From a virus, in the IMG/VR virus record IMGVR_UViG_3300006790_000005, positions 1 through 43,283 of that record: 43,283 nt of DNA; one strand, 5' to 3'. Below are positions 30,401-36,927 of this stretch, piece after piece. Numbering within the stretch: the first letter of the stretch is position 1; every line of letters starts with the position of its first letter. The position numbers and the translations under genes were made by a program. The notes beneath the pieces are model-generated. The model searched no databases and was not told the DNA's origin. It saw nothing but the letters and a program-made list of their open reading frames with translations.

Positions 30401-30918
30401 TCCTCAATCTGCGCGTCGTTCTCTGCCTTGACAGCAGCGTTACGGCTAGCAGTTGCAATGTCCTCTTCCAGCTCTGCAATGATGGACTCTGCTTCTTCCT
30501 GAGAGCTAGCCTCGAAAGTTACAGAACGACCATTGCTCAGCGTGGTAGTAGCTGACCTCTTCTGCGGTTGCTGTTCCATATTCCGGTAGTAATCCTTAAA
30601 TTCTTCGGGCTTGTAGCCCTTACTAAAAGCTATTGCAGACTCCTTATTAGGCATCCTAATAGCTTCACCCCTTTCTTGATTGTACTTACGCGCCTCTTGC
30701 CCGTCCTCAAAGATACGGTACTTACCATCTTCGAGTACGACATTAGGAAACACGTACCATTCGCCGGTCTCTGGGTCTACCTCCGCTCCCATCTGGTGGG
30801 TCATATACTCACCTCGCGAGTTCTGCGGGGGAGTAGGGTACTTGGACGGGTTAAAGATTCTGTCTACAAACTGCTTATCTTTATTATTATCCAGTACAAC
30901 TTGAGGACTTAGTTCCAT
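27439..30918 (-). CDS. Large internal virion (ejection) protein
   Basis: 1159 residues, the largest gene. The N-terminus has FNPSKYPTPPQNSRGEYMTH and YVFPNVVLEDGKYRIFEDGQ, as seen in internal proteins of short-tailed phages; long helical stretches with Gln and Glu follow, and there is no lytic-transglycosylase Glu motif that I can identify. The size and position after two other internal-protein genes fit the role of T7 gp16: release from the capsid to build the trans-envelope DNA channel. No Shine-Dalgarno; its start overlaps the gene before by 10 bases. Confidence 0.75.
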   Translation of the reverse strand: MELSPQVVLDNNKDKQFVDRIFNPSKYPTPPQNSRGEYMTHQMGAEVDPETGEWYVFPNVVLEDGKYRIFEDGQEARKYNQERGEAIRMPNKESAIAFSKGYKPEEFKDYYRNMEQQPQKRSATTTLSNGRSVTFEASSQEEAESIIAELEEDIATASRNAAVKAENDAQIEEFFGGLVTTPLGEPPPVPERQPIGPAGPMGPAPTIPTPSNDPSRLNRQAWEDGIDVRSGADLGDRWALGLAEFQDGFFKFQLAQELARENFRANGKEVPENINPVYYEPNTGRLTVMRPITGDDVERYGEDPNNVGGIRATLVDPVGFDLGDMVEFAPNAPVMAAEIAAGAFATRNPAISGGRALATSSAYSGLINSLSVPVRKKILKEFYGMTDEQIDEGSKNNEWLIQGLLAGGGELGLGGVMEAIRRVRNKAGVIDPKDIPKIREEHERILREIEELGIVAGRDLEFTPEAVMSAAGLKSDSFSGTQIGIWLQNKMRRGTPADKEVQLAGDLNQQLQIRSGYESVVNQAITDVDDPAVLAQLAKEQGVYAPNPDVPSDERMLRAREIINETDLDGTSLNRALDDAQLAADAQEEFISIMEREIQPSNFGLIETATMDGVARANEAVQLTWQNLRQLTGVLPSGKSAVQVRNTFRYLPDGQGMAPSPVRAALQDVSKEGREALSNKLGTKSAKLVEDLQAMNGPNVTFDQLTRLQSQLKKELRAMKNARPSNFDGYATEQIQKINDAIDAQIAQMDFVRIGPDGKEVVLTAAEKAKIVDAYSIARDATIWQKQVAQADTIRDMTATRPRMVEDANGNMRLQEYQFDNAPREAITKMLGSRESLQQVLDITKNDPAVKAAFAKEMQTLFNNKVYPGGKFSTTGMTEFRNQFSDQADLIFGPDDWARISNAETMQAAVQRSAKKAEAVQNLYIETFGDQFIKDAKGRLAPDSFVKGIFQGDNLTAQQTRNFYNRINEIDPALAAQFRAETAQWMTNQLTSGPALKSGGNAIRTLIGKNEAKIGAVMGAKYVENLKKVARVLDIDEASRTVRPSGDVVQSIPLQAFRAIFGPLSRKQRFLTAYNRYSRSVGARKAIEIMSDPKMLEQFVKLEKIPPRSFVFRSLAARLGIEGILEMNGITYAEDPRQDSNIPSTDRMKEKVIDRMRAP

Positions 30919-32639
30919 ATAATCTTAGTACCAGATTTGGTGGTGGTCTCAGTGCCCGGAGGCGGTGCCCCGTTGTACTGCGGGGGCGAGGGCTGGTTAA
31001 GCACAGCCGCGTCAGCGGGCTGGTCTTCGGCGAGCTGCTGGGTTACCGCTTGGTCAGGGTTAAGGAAGGCTTCTAGTCTAAGACGTTCCGCGTCTATCTC
31101 AGCAACCAGTTCGTCAGAGCGAGCCATGTTAGCCTTTCCGTAAATAACGCCCAGCATAGATTTACCCGAGATGCCGAGGTCGCGGAACGCGTTACGAGAG
31201 TCCTCTGTGCCCATGCTCAGTATAGCGTCAACTCGACTGGCAGTGCCTTTAAAGTCCTGCTTCAAGGCGGTGTGACCGCGCAGCATGCGCTTCCGGATAA
31301 TTTCCATAACGGCTCTGGGGTTACCCGAGGCTGCGCCAATCTCACGAAGAGCATTCCGGAAGTCGGTGTCAGAGAGCTGTCTTGCCCCCGGTTCGTTAGC
31401 ACGCGCCACCGCGTAGGCCAATTGCACAATGTTTGCCTGATATTTGGCCGCGTCGATTCCTCGGCGCTCCAGTTCGGGAGGGAGTTTGATGTTCTCTAAA
31501 GCATCCGCCTCGTACTTCTCAGCAAACTCCATTAGAGTTTCGCGGCTAGTACGTTTACCATTAAGGTCTTTATCTGCCCCGTCAATGACCACATTGAAGT
31601 CGTCCACGACTGAACCAATGAACTGCGTCATATTATCAGCAAAGGTTACAAGCTTGCCTTGTCCGTCAAGGATAACGCTGGCGTCTGTGCCGCGAGCGTA
31701 CTGCTCGTTCATAAGTTTGAGGACGTCTAGGGTAATCTCGCCCTGTTTATTGTACGCAGCGACTAGGGGAGCCATCTCCTTCTTATCCATCTTAAGGAGC
31801 TGCATAATTTTGCTCTGTATGTCAAGGGACGGATCGTCTTTAAGAGTATCAGCCAAGCTAATCGGCTTGCCGTTCTTGTCTTTAGGCAGATTGTCGACCA
31901 TAGTATCGTAATCGTCGATGTGCAGGTAGTCGCCCTGATACACTTCGTCCTGTCCTATGATACGGAGGTTACCGTTCTCGTCCACGCGGGCCTGTACGCT
32001 GTTACTCTGCAGAGCGTCCAGCCCTGTCGGGTACGCGCCTGTAGGTCCGGGCAGGAAGTACGTTCCGTACTCCTCGGACTTCTTACGGCGTTCCTCATCC
32101 GCATCGTGGCGAATCTCTTGAAGCGTCCTTTTCCGGTCTGCGTCGCGGCCCTTAGTCTGCTCCCTCTTGTCCGCAATCTCCGCCTCAGTGCCCTCTATAT
32201 CGAGGCCCGCCTGCTCTATCTCTAGCTTCGCAAGCTTAGCTGCTCTTTTTTCTTGGGCGAGTTCAAGAGCAATCTGACCCCCCATAGCGTAGTCGCCCTG
32301 CTGATAAGCAGCGCGAGCTAGCTCTTCTCTGTACTTCCAGTTCTTTTCCTCAATAGGCAGGTTAGCATATGCTGAGTCCGCCTCGAACTCCGCCATGTTC
32401 TGGTCTGCTGTAGTCTTAATGGCAACTTTCCGCTGCTCGTCTTCGGATAACTCGGGGTTGCCAAATACGGCTTTACCCAGTAGTGCGCCAAGCGCAGCCG
32501 CTCCCTTGTTGGTAGTGGCGTTCTGCGTGGCGTTAGCGACCATCGCTCGACCTTTGCGTGCACGAAGCTCTTCTTCGCTATATGGCGTTAGCCCATAGCT
32601 TTCAAGGAACCCTGCGTCTACTCTAGTTGGTTGCGTCAT
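30909..32639 (-). CDS. Internal virion protein, coiled-coil
   Basis: 576 residues, mostly helical. Residues about 140-190 form a charged coiled coil (QEKRAAKLAKLEIEQAGLDI, REQTKGRDADRKRTLQEIRH), followed by a beta-rich part (YFLPGPTGAYPTGLDALQSN) and a Pro-rich C-terminus. The position between two other internal proteins fits the middle ejection protein (T7 gp15-like). Assignment by layout only. Confidence 0.65.
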   Translation of the reverse strand: MTQPTRVDAGFLESYGLTPYSEEELRARKGRAMVANATQNATTNKGAAALGALLGKAVFGNPELSEDEQRKVAIKTTADQNMAEFEADSAYANLPIEEKNWKYREELARAAYQQGDYAMGGQIALELAQEKRAAKLAKLEIEQAGLDIEGTEAEIADKREQTKGRDADRKRTLQEIRHDADEERRKKSEEYGTYFLPGPTGAYPTGLDALQSNSVQARVDENGNLRIIGQDEVYQGDYLHIDDYDTMVDNLPKDKNGKPISLADTLKDDPSLDIQSKIMQLLKMDKKEMAPLVAAYNKQGEITLDVLKLMNEQYARGTDASVILDGQGKLVTFADNMTQFIGSVVDDFNVVIDGADKDLNGKRTSRETLMEFAEKYEADALENIKLPPELERRGIDAAKYQANIVQLAYAVARANEPGARQLSDTDFRNALREIGAASGNPRAVMEIIRKRMLRGHTALKQDFKGTASRVDAILSMGTEDSRNAFRDLGISGKSMLGVIYGKANMARSDELVAEIDAERLRLEAFLNPDQAVTQQLAEDQPADAAVLNQPSPPQYNGAPPPGTETTTKSGTKIIWN

Positions 32640-32645
32640 GTAAAG

Positions 32646-33911
32646 TTACCCTTTGAAGAATCCTTCAAGTTTATCGAACGCGCCATTGTCGCTTGCAAAG
32701 CCAGCAAAGCTGTTACTAAGGTCGCCAATAGCCCCCCAGCCTGCAGTATTGCCACTGTTGGCTAGAAACTCAGCTTGGTTAGCACCTGCCATCGCCTGCC
32801 CACTAGAGAAAGCATTAGACGCCTGTAGTGTAGCACGGCGCTCGCCCTCAATAGCCGCAAGAAGTCCCTGCAGCCCGCCCATAGTATTGATATCGGCGTT
32901 CTGCACATTCTGCCCAAAGTTAAAGAGCCGCTCGTTCAGAGCGATTCGGCGGTTAGCGTTGTTAATCCGCGCCTCGTCAGCATTATACATAGACCTCATA
33001 AGGCCGCCGGTTTGGTCATAGATAGAACTGCCGAACCTATCTACGTTTTGTGCTAAGTTAGAATAGCGGCTTGTATTGGCTCCGAAGCCAGAGATTAAGC
33101 CCTGTAGGCTTTGTCCTGTCAGAGCTTGTCCAATCCTCATGTCGTTGGCGCGCTGTTGGTCAGCAAAGTTACCGGCAGCAATCTGACGATCTACGTCTGC
33201 CTGTGCCTGTCCTCGGGCAAAGCCCTCGGCTAATATACCAGAGCTAGTACTGTTATTTAGCAGACCAAATTTATATAGGTTATTCTGGAAATCAGCAGCG
33301 GCGCGCTGTTCCTGCGGCGCGGCCTGCTGTCTAAGAAGGTCAAGACGCTGGTCTGCAAGTTGACTATAGTCTTGGCTAAGTAGCTGCCCGCCACGCTGGA
33401 ATAGCATATTGGACTGCAGTTCGCCGGGGGACATGCCTCTTAGAGCCTGTCTGGATGCGCGAGCTGCGTCGCCTTGCATGATCCGGTTAAGCACATTATT
33501 CGATAGCACAGCGTTCTCAAGCCCTGCTAAGCCCCGCTCTCCCCTGCCATAGCCGAGTTCTGCGGATTGTCCAATAAGGCCGCCCATGCCAGCTATAGAG
33601 GCCTCTCGATTGCGATTAAGCGCTAACGCGGCTGGGCCGCTCATACGGCTCATACTAAGCCGGTCTCCTAGCTGCTGCTCAATCCCAGATAGAAAGCTAT
33701 TTCCGCCCTGCAAATTAGCATTCCAGACGCCTGTCTCGGGGTCTTGGTAGACATTTACGTTGCCGGTAGAAAGGCCTCCTATTTTAAAAGGCTTATACGC
33801 GGCTGCATCGGCTGCCCGTTTGGCCGCCTTCTCTTGGGCCTTGCCTTGTTTGTAGCTGCTGTAAGCGCTGACGCCCACTGCACCTGCTGCTAATGCTGTT
33901 GCTGCTGCCAT
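32646..33911 (-). CDS. Internal virion protein, Ala/Gly/Gln-rich
   Basis: 421 residues. The start MAAATALAAGAVGVSAYSSY is a small-residue helix followed by KQGKAQEKAAKRAADAAAYK; most of the remainder is Gln/Asn/Gly-rich helix (QSAELGYGRGERGLAGLENA). The hydrophobic N-terminal segment and composition match P22 gp7/T7 gp14-like ejection proteins that insert in the outer membrane. Starts by TAATG at the GNAT gene stop. Confidence 0.7.
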   Translation of the reverse strand: MAAATALAAGAVGVSAYSSYKQGKAQEKAAKRAADAAAYKPFKIGGLSTGNVNVYQDPETGVWNANLQGGNSFLSGIEQQLGDRLSMSRMSGPAALALNRNREASIAGMGGLIGQSAELGYGRGERGLAGLENAVLSNNVLNRIMQGDAARASRQALRGMSPGELQSNMLFQRGGQLLSQDYSQLADQRLDLLRQQAAPQEQRAAADFQNNLYKFGLLNNSTSSGILAEGFARGQAQADVDRQIAAGNFADQQRANDMRIGQALTGQSLQGLISGFGANTSRYSNLAQNVDRFGSSIYDQTGGLMRSMYNADEARINNANRRIALNERLFNFGQNVQNADINTMGGLQGLLAAIEGERRATLQASNAFSSGQAMAGANQAEFLANSGNTAGWGAIGDLSNSFAGFASDNGAFDKLEGFFKG

Positions 33912-34372
33912 TACAGCTCCTTAGTGAATACTGTCTCGTTTAATGTGTAGTCTAGTTTCTTATATACGGCATCTGGACGTTCGGGATTAATATCATCCAT
34001 GTGCACCATATTCAAGTACTTCAAGCCTAGCTGTCTGCCGACGTTTTCAGCCTGACGTATAAGTCTTATGCCTGCCCCGCCCTTGCGGTAATCAGGATGC
34101 ACATAGTATGCAATCTCTGCAGCAGACTTATATTCTGCATTGAACAAGAACGGGGTCACGATTGCCATTAAAAAGCCAACTATCTTGCCGTCGGCTACGG
34201 CTATCTGAGCAATGCCGTCATTGTCAATAATAAATGAGAACAGATGGGCTACATCCTCCGGGCTGTACTCAATGCCATCTGCGTAGTACTTGGTCTGTAA
34301 CCAAAACCCTTCGCCTAGCTCTACCATCTCCGGTACGTCGTCTAGGTGTGCGCGCCTTACCTTAGTTCCCAT
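33911..34372 (-). CDS. GNAT-family N-acetyltransferase
   Basis: 153 residues with AGGAG upstream. GNAT blocks: KVRRAHLDDVPEMVELGEGF, IAVADGKIVGFLMAIV, AEIAYYVHPDYRKGGAGIRL (the RxxGxG/A acetyl-CoA loop) and KYLNMVHMDDINPERPDAVY. GNAT genes occur beside internal-protein genes of several phages. Target unknown; a virion or host protein is possible. Third in a row of modifying enzymes after SET and 2OG-oxygenase genes. Confidence 0.88.
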   Translation of the reverse strand: MGTKVRRAHLDDVPEMVELGEGFWLQTKYYADGIEYSPEDVAHLFSFIIDNDGIAQIAVADGKIVGFLMAIVTPFLFNAEYKSAAEIAYYVHPDYRKGGAGIRLIRQAENVGRQLGLKYLNMVHMDDINPERPDAVYKKLDYTLNETVFTKEL

Positions 34373-34931
34373 ATTCTTTCTCCTTTAAATCAAAGAACGC
34401 TGTGAGCACGATACGTCCGTCTGTAGCGTCGTTGCCGTAGCCACCTATAGGCTCGGCTCGGTGCATAATCTCCGAAGAGAATATACATGCCCTGTTAGGC
34501 TTGGCCTTTGTCATGGCCCACACTTCCCACTTCGACGGCATCTTGGTGTCTCTCTCCCAGATAGCGAACTCCTCGGGAGTCTCTGGGTCTGCCATCATGC
34601 CTGTCTCTTTGTGCCGTACAAAGGACGTTCCGCCCCTGTCTACCAGATACAACATGAGAGACCACTCCCCCATACTGCTATCGGTATGTGCGTAATGCGG
34701 AGGCTCCGGAGTGTTGGCTGTCGTCATACGCAAGAACATGTGGTTAATGCGGACGGGGCCGAACCTGTCGTTCAGCTTCTCCTCTACCTCCAACGCTACC
34801 TGCTCGGGAACGTGCGTGCAGATATCAGGGTATACTTTTCCATCTGCTACTGCGTTGGCGTATGCTCCTGTGTCTGCATACTCTCGTAACGCTTCGTACG
34901 TACTAAGGAAATCGTCGAATATCAACCTCAT
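34362..34931 (-). CDS. 2-oxoglutarate/Fe(II)-dependent oxygenase-like protein
   Basis: 189 residues from ATG 34931 (TAATG overlap with the SET gene). PPHYAHTDSSMGEWSLMLYL gives the HxD pair, CIFSSEIMHRAEPIGGYGND the distal His, and DGRIVLTAFFDL the Arg that binds 2-oxoglutarate, on a double-stranded beta helix. Related enzymes hydroxylate proteins or small molecules. It lies between SET and GNAT genes in the virion block. Palindrome variant copy 20 falls in its N-terminus (FLSTYEALREY). Confidence 0.82.
   Translation of the reverse strand: MRLIFDDFLSTYEALREYADTGAYANAVADGKVYPDICTHVPEQVALEVEEKLNDRFGPVRINHMFLRMTTANTPEPPHYAHTDSSMGEWSLMLYLVDRGGTSFVRHKETGMMADPETPEEFAIWERDTKMPSKWEVWAMTKAKPNRACIFSSEIMHRAEPIGGYGNDATDGRIVLTAFFDLKEKEYGN
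34892..34907. repeat. Dispersed palindrome, copy 20 (variant, coding, late arm)
   Basis: CTTCGTACGTACTAAG on the plus strand. Read on the minus strand in the oxygenase gene it is CTT AGT ACG TAC GAA; the consensus would give TAA, so the single change removes a stop. Confidence 0.7.
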
Positions 34932-35335
34932 TAGTACTTGCCCCAATGGTCCGCGTAGTTGACAAGTATCTCCTCGCCCGACTGGATGGGGCGAGTAGCC
35001 ACTGCCAGCACAAGGTCGTACTCGTCTACCAGCTTGGCGTTGTTGTCAGCAGAGTGGTTCGTGTACCGGCCTATCAAGCCTCGGTACTTGTCCTTACCCT
35101 TGCTCATAGCGAGGCCAATAAGGCAGCTATTTGGAATGTCTATCTTGGCAAATACTCCTAGACCGTGCACATCTGACGCCCTTACCTCGTAAGTCTCGGA
35201 CTCAGTGTGAACTACCGGCCCTGCGATAGCCTCCATAAATTTAGAGTCTGCTAGAGAGTCGTTAAAGCGCTCGGCCTCTTTTGCAGATATTCCTATCTCG
35301 TCTAAGAACCTACTCCAATCTTCCCTTTCTTTCAT
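34931..35335 (-). CDS. SET-domain protein
   Basis: 134 residues from ATG 35335, with AGGAGGGAG upstream. SET signatures: YEVRASDVHGLGVFAKIDIP, then GRYTNHSADNNAKLVDEYDL (the NHS motif) and AVATRPIQSGEEILVNYADH (the GEExxxxY motif). SET proteins usually methylate lysine. There is no room for extra domains. It is the first of three modifying enzymes in a row, between holin and internal virion protein genes, so a virion or host target is plausible. Confidence 0.88.
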   Translation of the reverse strand: MKEREDWSRFLDEIGISAKEAERFNDSLADSKFMEAIAGPVVHTESETYEVRASDVHGLGVFAKIDIPNSCLIGLAMSKGKDKYRGLIGRYTNHSADNNAKLVDEYDLVLAVATRPIQSGEEILVNYADHWGKY

Positions 35336-35528
35336 TTTTACGCTCCCTCCTTGCATGAAGCGCTTTCTCCACGTGCCACCACGCTGCCGTCGCACCTGCT
35401 ACAATAGCCACTACAGTGGCAAATAGCTGCAGGACTTCATTCATGTCGTGTACCCATGTAATTCCGGCTGTAGTTATGCTGGTAGCTGCCGCAACATCTG
35501 CGGGCAGGCTTTCAAGACCTCGCTGCAT
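35310..35528 (-). CDS. T7-type class II holin
   Basis: 72 residues from ATG 35528 (AAAGGA upstream). Layout as T7 gp17.5: a short N-terminus, the segment VLQLFATVVAIVAGATAAWW, then a strongly basic tail (HVEKALHARRERKNERKGRL). A weaker hydrophobic stretch (VAAATSITTAGITWV) precedes. It follows the tail fibre gene, as the holin does in T7. It would make inner-membrane lesions that let the endopeptidase out. The endopeptidase lies about 8 kb downstream. Confidence 0.75.
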   Translation of the reverse strand: MQRGLESLPADVAAATSITTAGITWVHDMNEVLQLFATVVAIVAGATAAWWHVEKALHARRERKNERKGRLE

Positions 35529-35550
35529 CCTATAGTTCCTTTCTAGAGTA

Positions 35551-36927
35551 CTAAGCATCGGCCCAGTAACTGAAGTTCAGTCCGTAGAAACGATAGGTGC
35601 CGGTGGTTTTCCAGTCGTTATCGTTATAGAATGTAATCCGAAGGTCGGGGCCGGAGCCTCCGTAGTTAAGGTATGCTCCGCTGTCATTAATAAGCTCGGA
35701 CTCGTCGGCGTCTGTGCCCAGTACCTTTACGAACCGATACAGATTTACAGGAATGTTTTCATCGTCAGTCGGACGAGGAATCTCTGCCGTATCAAGCTCA
35801 ATAATAAAAGTGCCTTGATCTGAGCTAGTTGGACTGAACTCAAAGTAGCGGTTATTGGTAGTGCTCCCGTTATGAGCTACCTGCACCAACTTACCTGCGG
35901 TGCCGTAGTCCCACACGCAGTACCGCAGCTCGGCTGCTGCTGGGCTAGTCCACGTCATGTCAGAGTCTAGTGTTAGAGTCAGGTCTCCCGTAGTTCTACT
36001 AATAGTAGAAGATGACACTAGATCATCAATAAGGGCTTTGGCTGTAATTCCGAAAGTGGCATCGTAGAACGGTAAGTAATCTGCCGAACTATCAGGGGTC
36101 GCTATGGGCAGGTCATCGACGTTGAGTATGAGCTTGCCAAATGCAAAGCCAAGTCCGCCGTTACTAGAGGCAAGATCAACGGAAAGAGTAGGGTCAGACG
36201 ATAAGTCTGCGCCGCCAGTCAGGCCGTCACCTGTAAGAACTTGACGAGTGTCGACCACTACACCGTTGCCTAGAATAGTAGGAGCGGTGTTAAAGTTCAC
36301 TACACCCGTTGAATTAGTCAAAGTAAGTGCTGTGGTATAGGTCTCCGCGCCTGCTGAGCCTGTGGCCGTCATAAGGCGTAGACTTGCTAAGCTAGCACCG
36401 ACCTCCCATCGAAATCGTTCAGCGTCACTAGAGTTCCCGTCTGTGATGGCGTTTACTACTTGATTACCCGTACGGCTCTGGTTAATCCTAACTGCGTTAA
36501 GGCGCGCACTTAAAGTGGTTTGCCCTGTTACACTCAGAGTGCCTCCGATAGAACCTGTCCCAGTTACGTCAAGGTTACCACCAACGTCGGCATTGCCAGT
36601 GAAGTCAGCATTGCCTGATACTCCAATATCATTACCTATAGTAGCGTCGGCCGTAGTAGTTATACTAGTTGCCGACAGGTCTAGCGTTACACTTGGCCCT
36701 TCGAGCGCCTCTTTAAGGTTCTCGGGAGTAATAAGTGTAATGGCGCTGGTCAGCGCCTGTGCCGTTGCCGTGTCGGCAATGTCGCCCGAGTCATACTTAG
36801 TAGCAGTGACTGTGGCTAGCTCTGCAAACTCAGCATCCAGTTCTGTGCCAAGAATTTTCTTCTGCGCATCGCCCGGAGTCAAAGAGTCTTTTGGTCCGTA
36901 GAATGTATTCTGTGTGTAATCTGACAT
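35551..36927 (-). CDS. Tail fibre protein
   Basis: 458 residues. The N-terminus (TFYGPKDSLTPGDAQKKILG, then TELDAEFAELA) is the typical attachment segment of short-tailed phage fibres. A repetitive part follows with SGNADFTGNADVGGNLDVTG, TGSIGGTLSVTGQTTLS, suggesting a beta-helical or triple-beta shaft, and the rest is beta-rich. The C-terminus (TYRFYGLNFSYWADA) would be the tip. Starts by TAATG at the tail hub stop. It probably binds the host receptor together with the lectin-like protein at 2483-4132. Confidence 0.85.
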   Translation of the reverse strand: MSDYTQNTFYGPKDSLTPGDAQKKILGTELDAEFAELATVTATKYDSGDIADTATAQALTSAITLITPENLKEALEGPSVTLDLSATSITTTADATIGNDIGVSGNADFTGNADVGGNLDVTGTGSIGGTLSVTGQTTLSARLNAVRINQSRTGNQVVNAITDGNSSDAERFRWEVGASLASLRLMTATGSAGAETYTTALTLTNSTGVVNFNTAPTILGNGVVVDTRQVLTGDGLTGGADLSSDPTLSVDLASSNGGLGFAFGKLILNVDDLPIATPDSSADYLPFYDATFGITAKALIDDLVSSSTISRTTGDLTLTLDSDMTWTSPAAAELRYCVWDYGTAGKLVQVAHNGSTTNNRYFEFSPTSSDQGTFIIELDTAEIPRPTDDENIPVNLYRFVKVLGTDADESELINDSGAYLNYGGSGPDLRITFYNDNDWKTTGTYRFYGLNFSYWADA

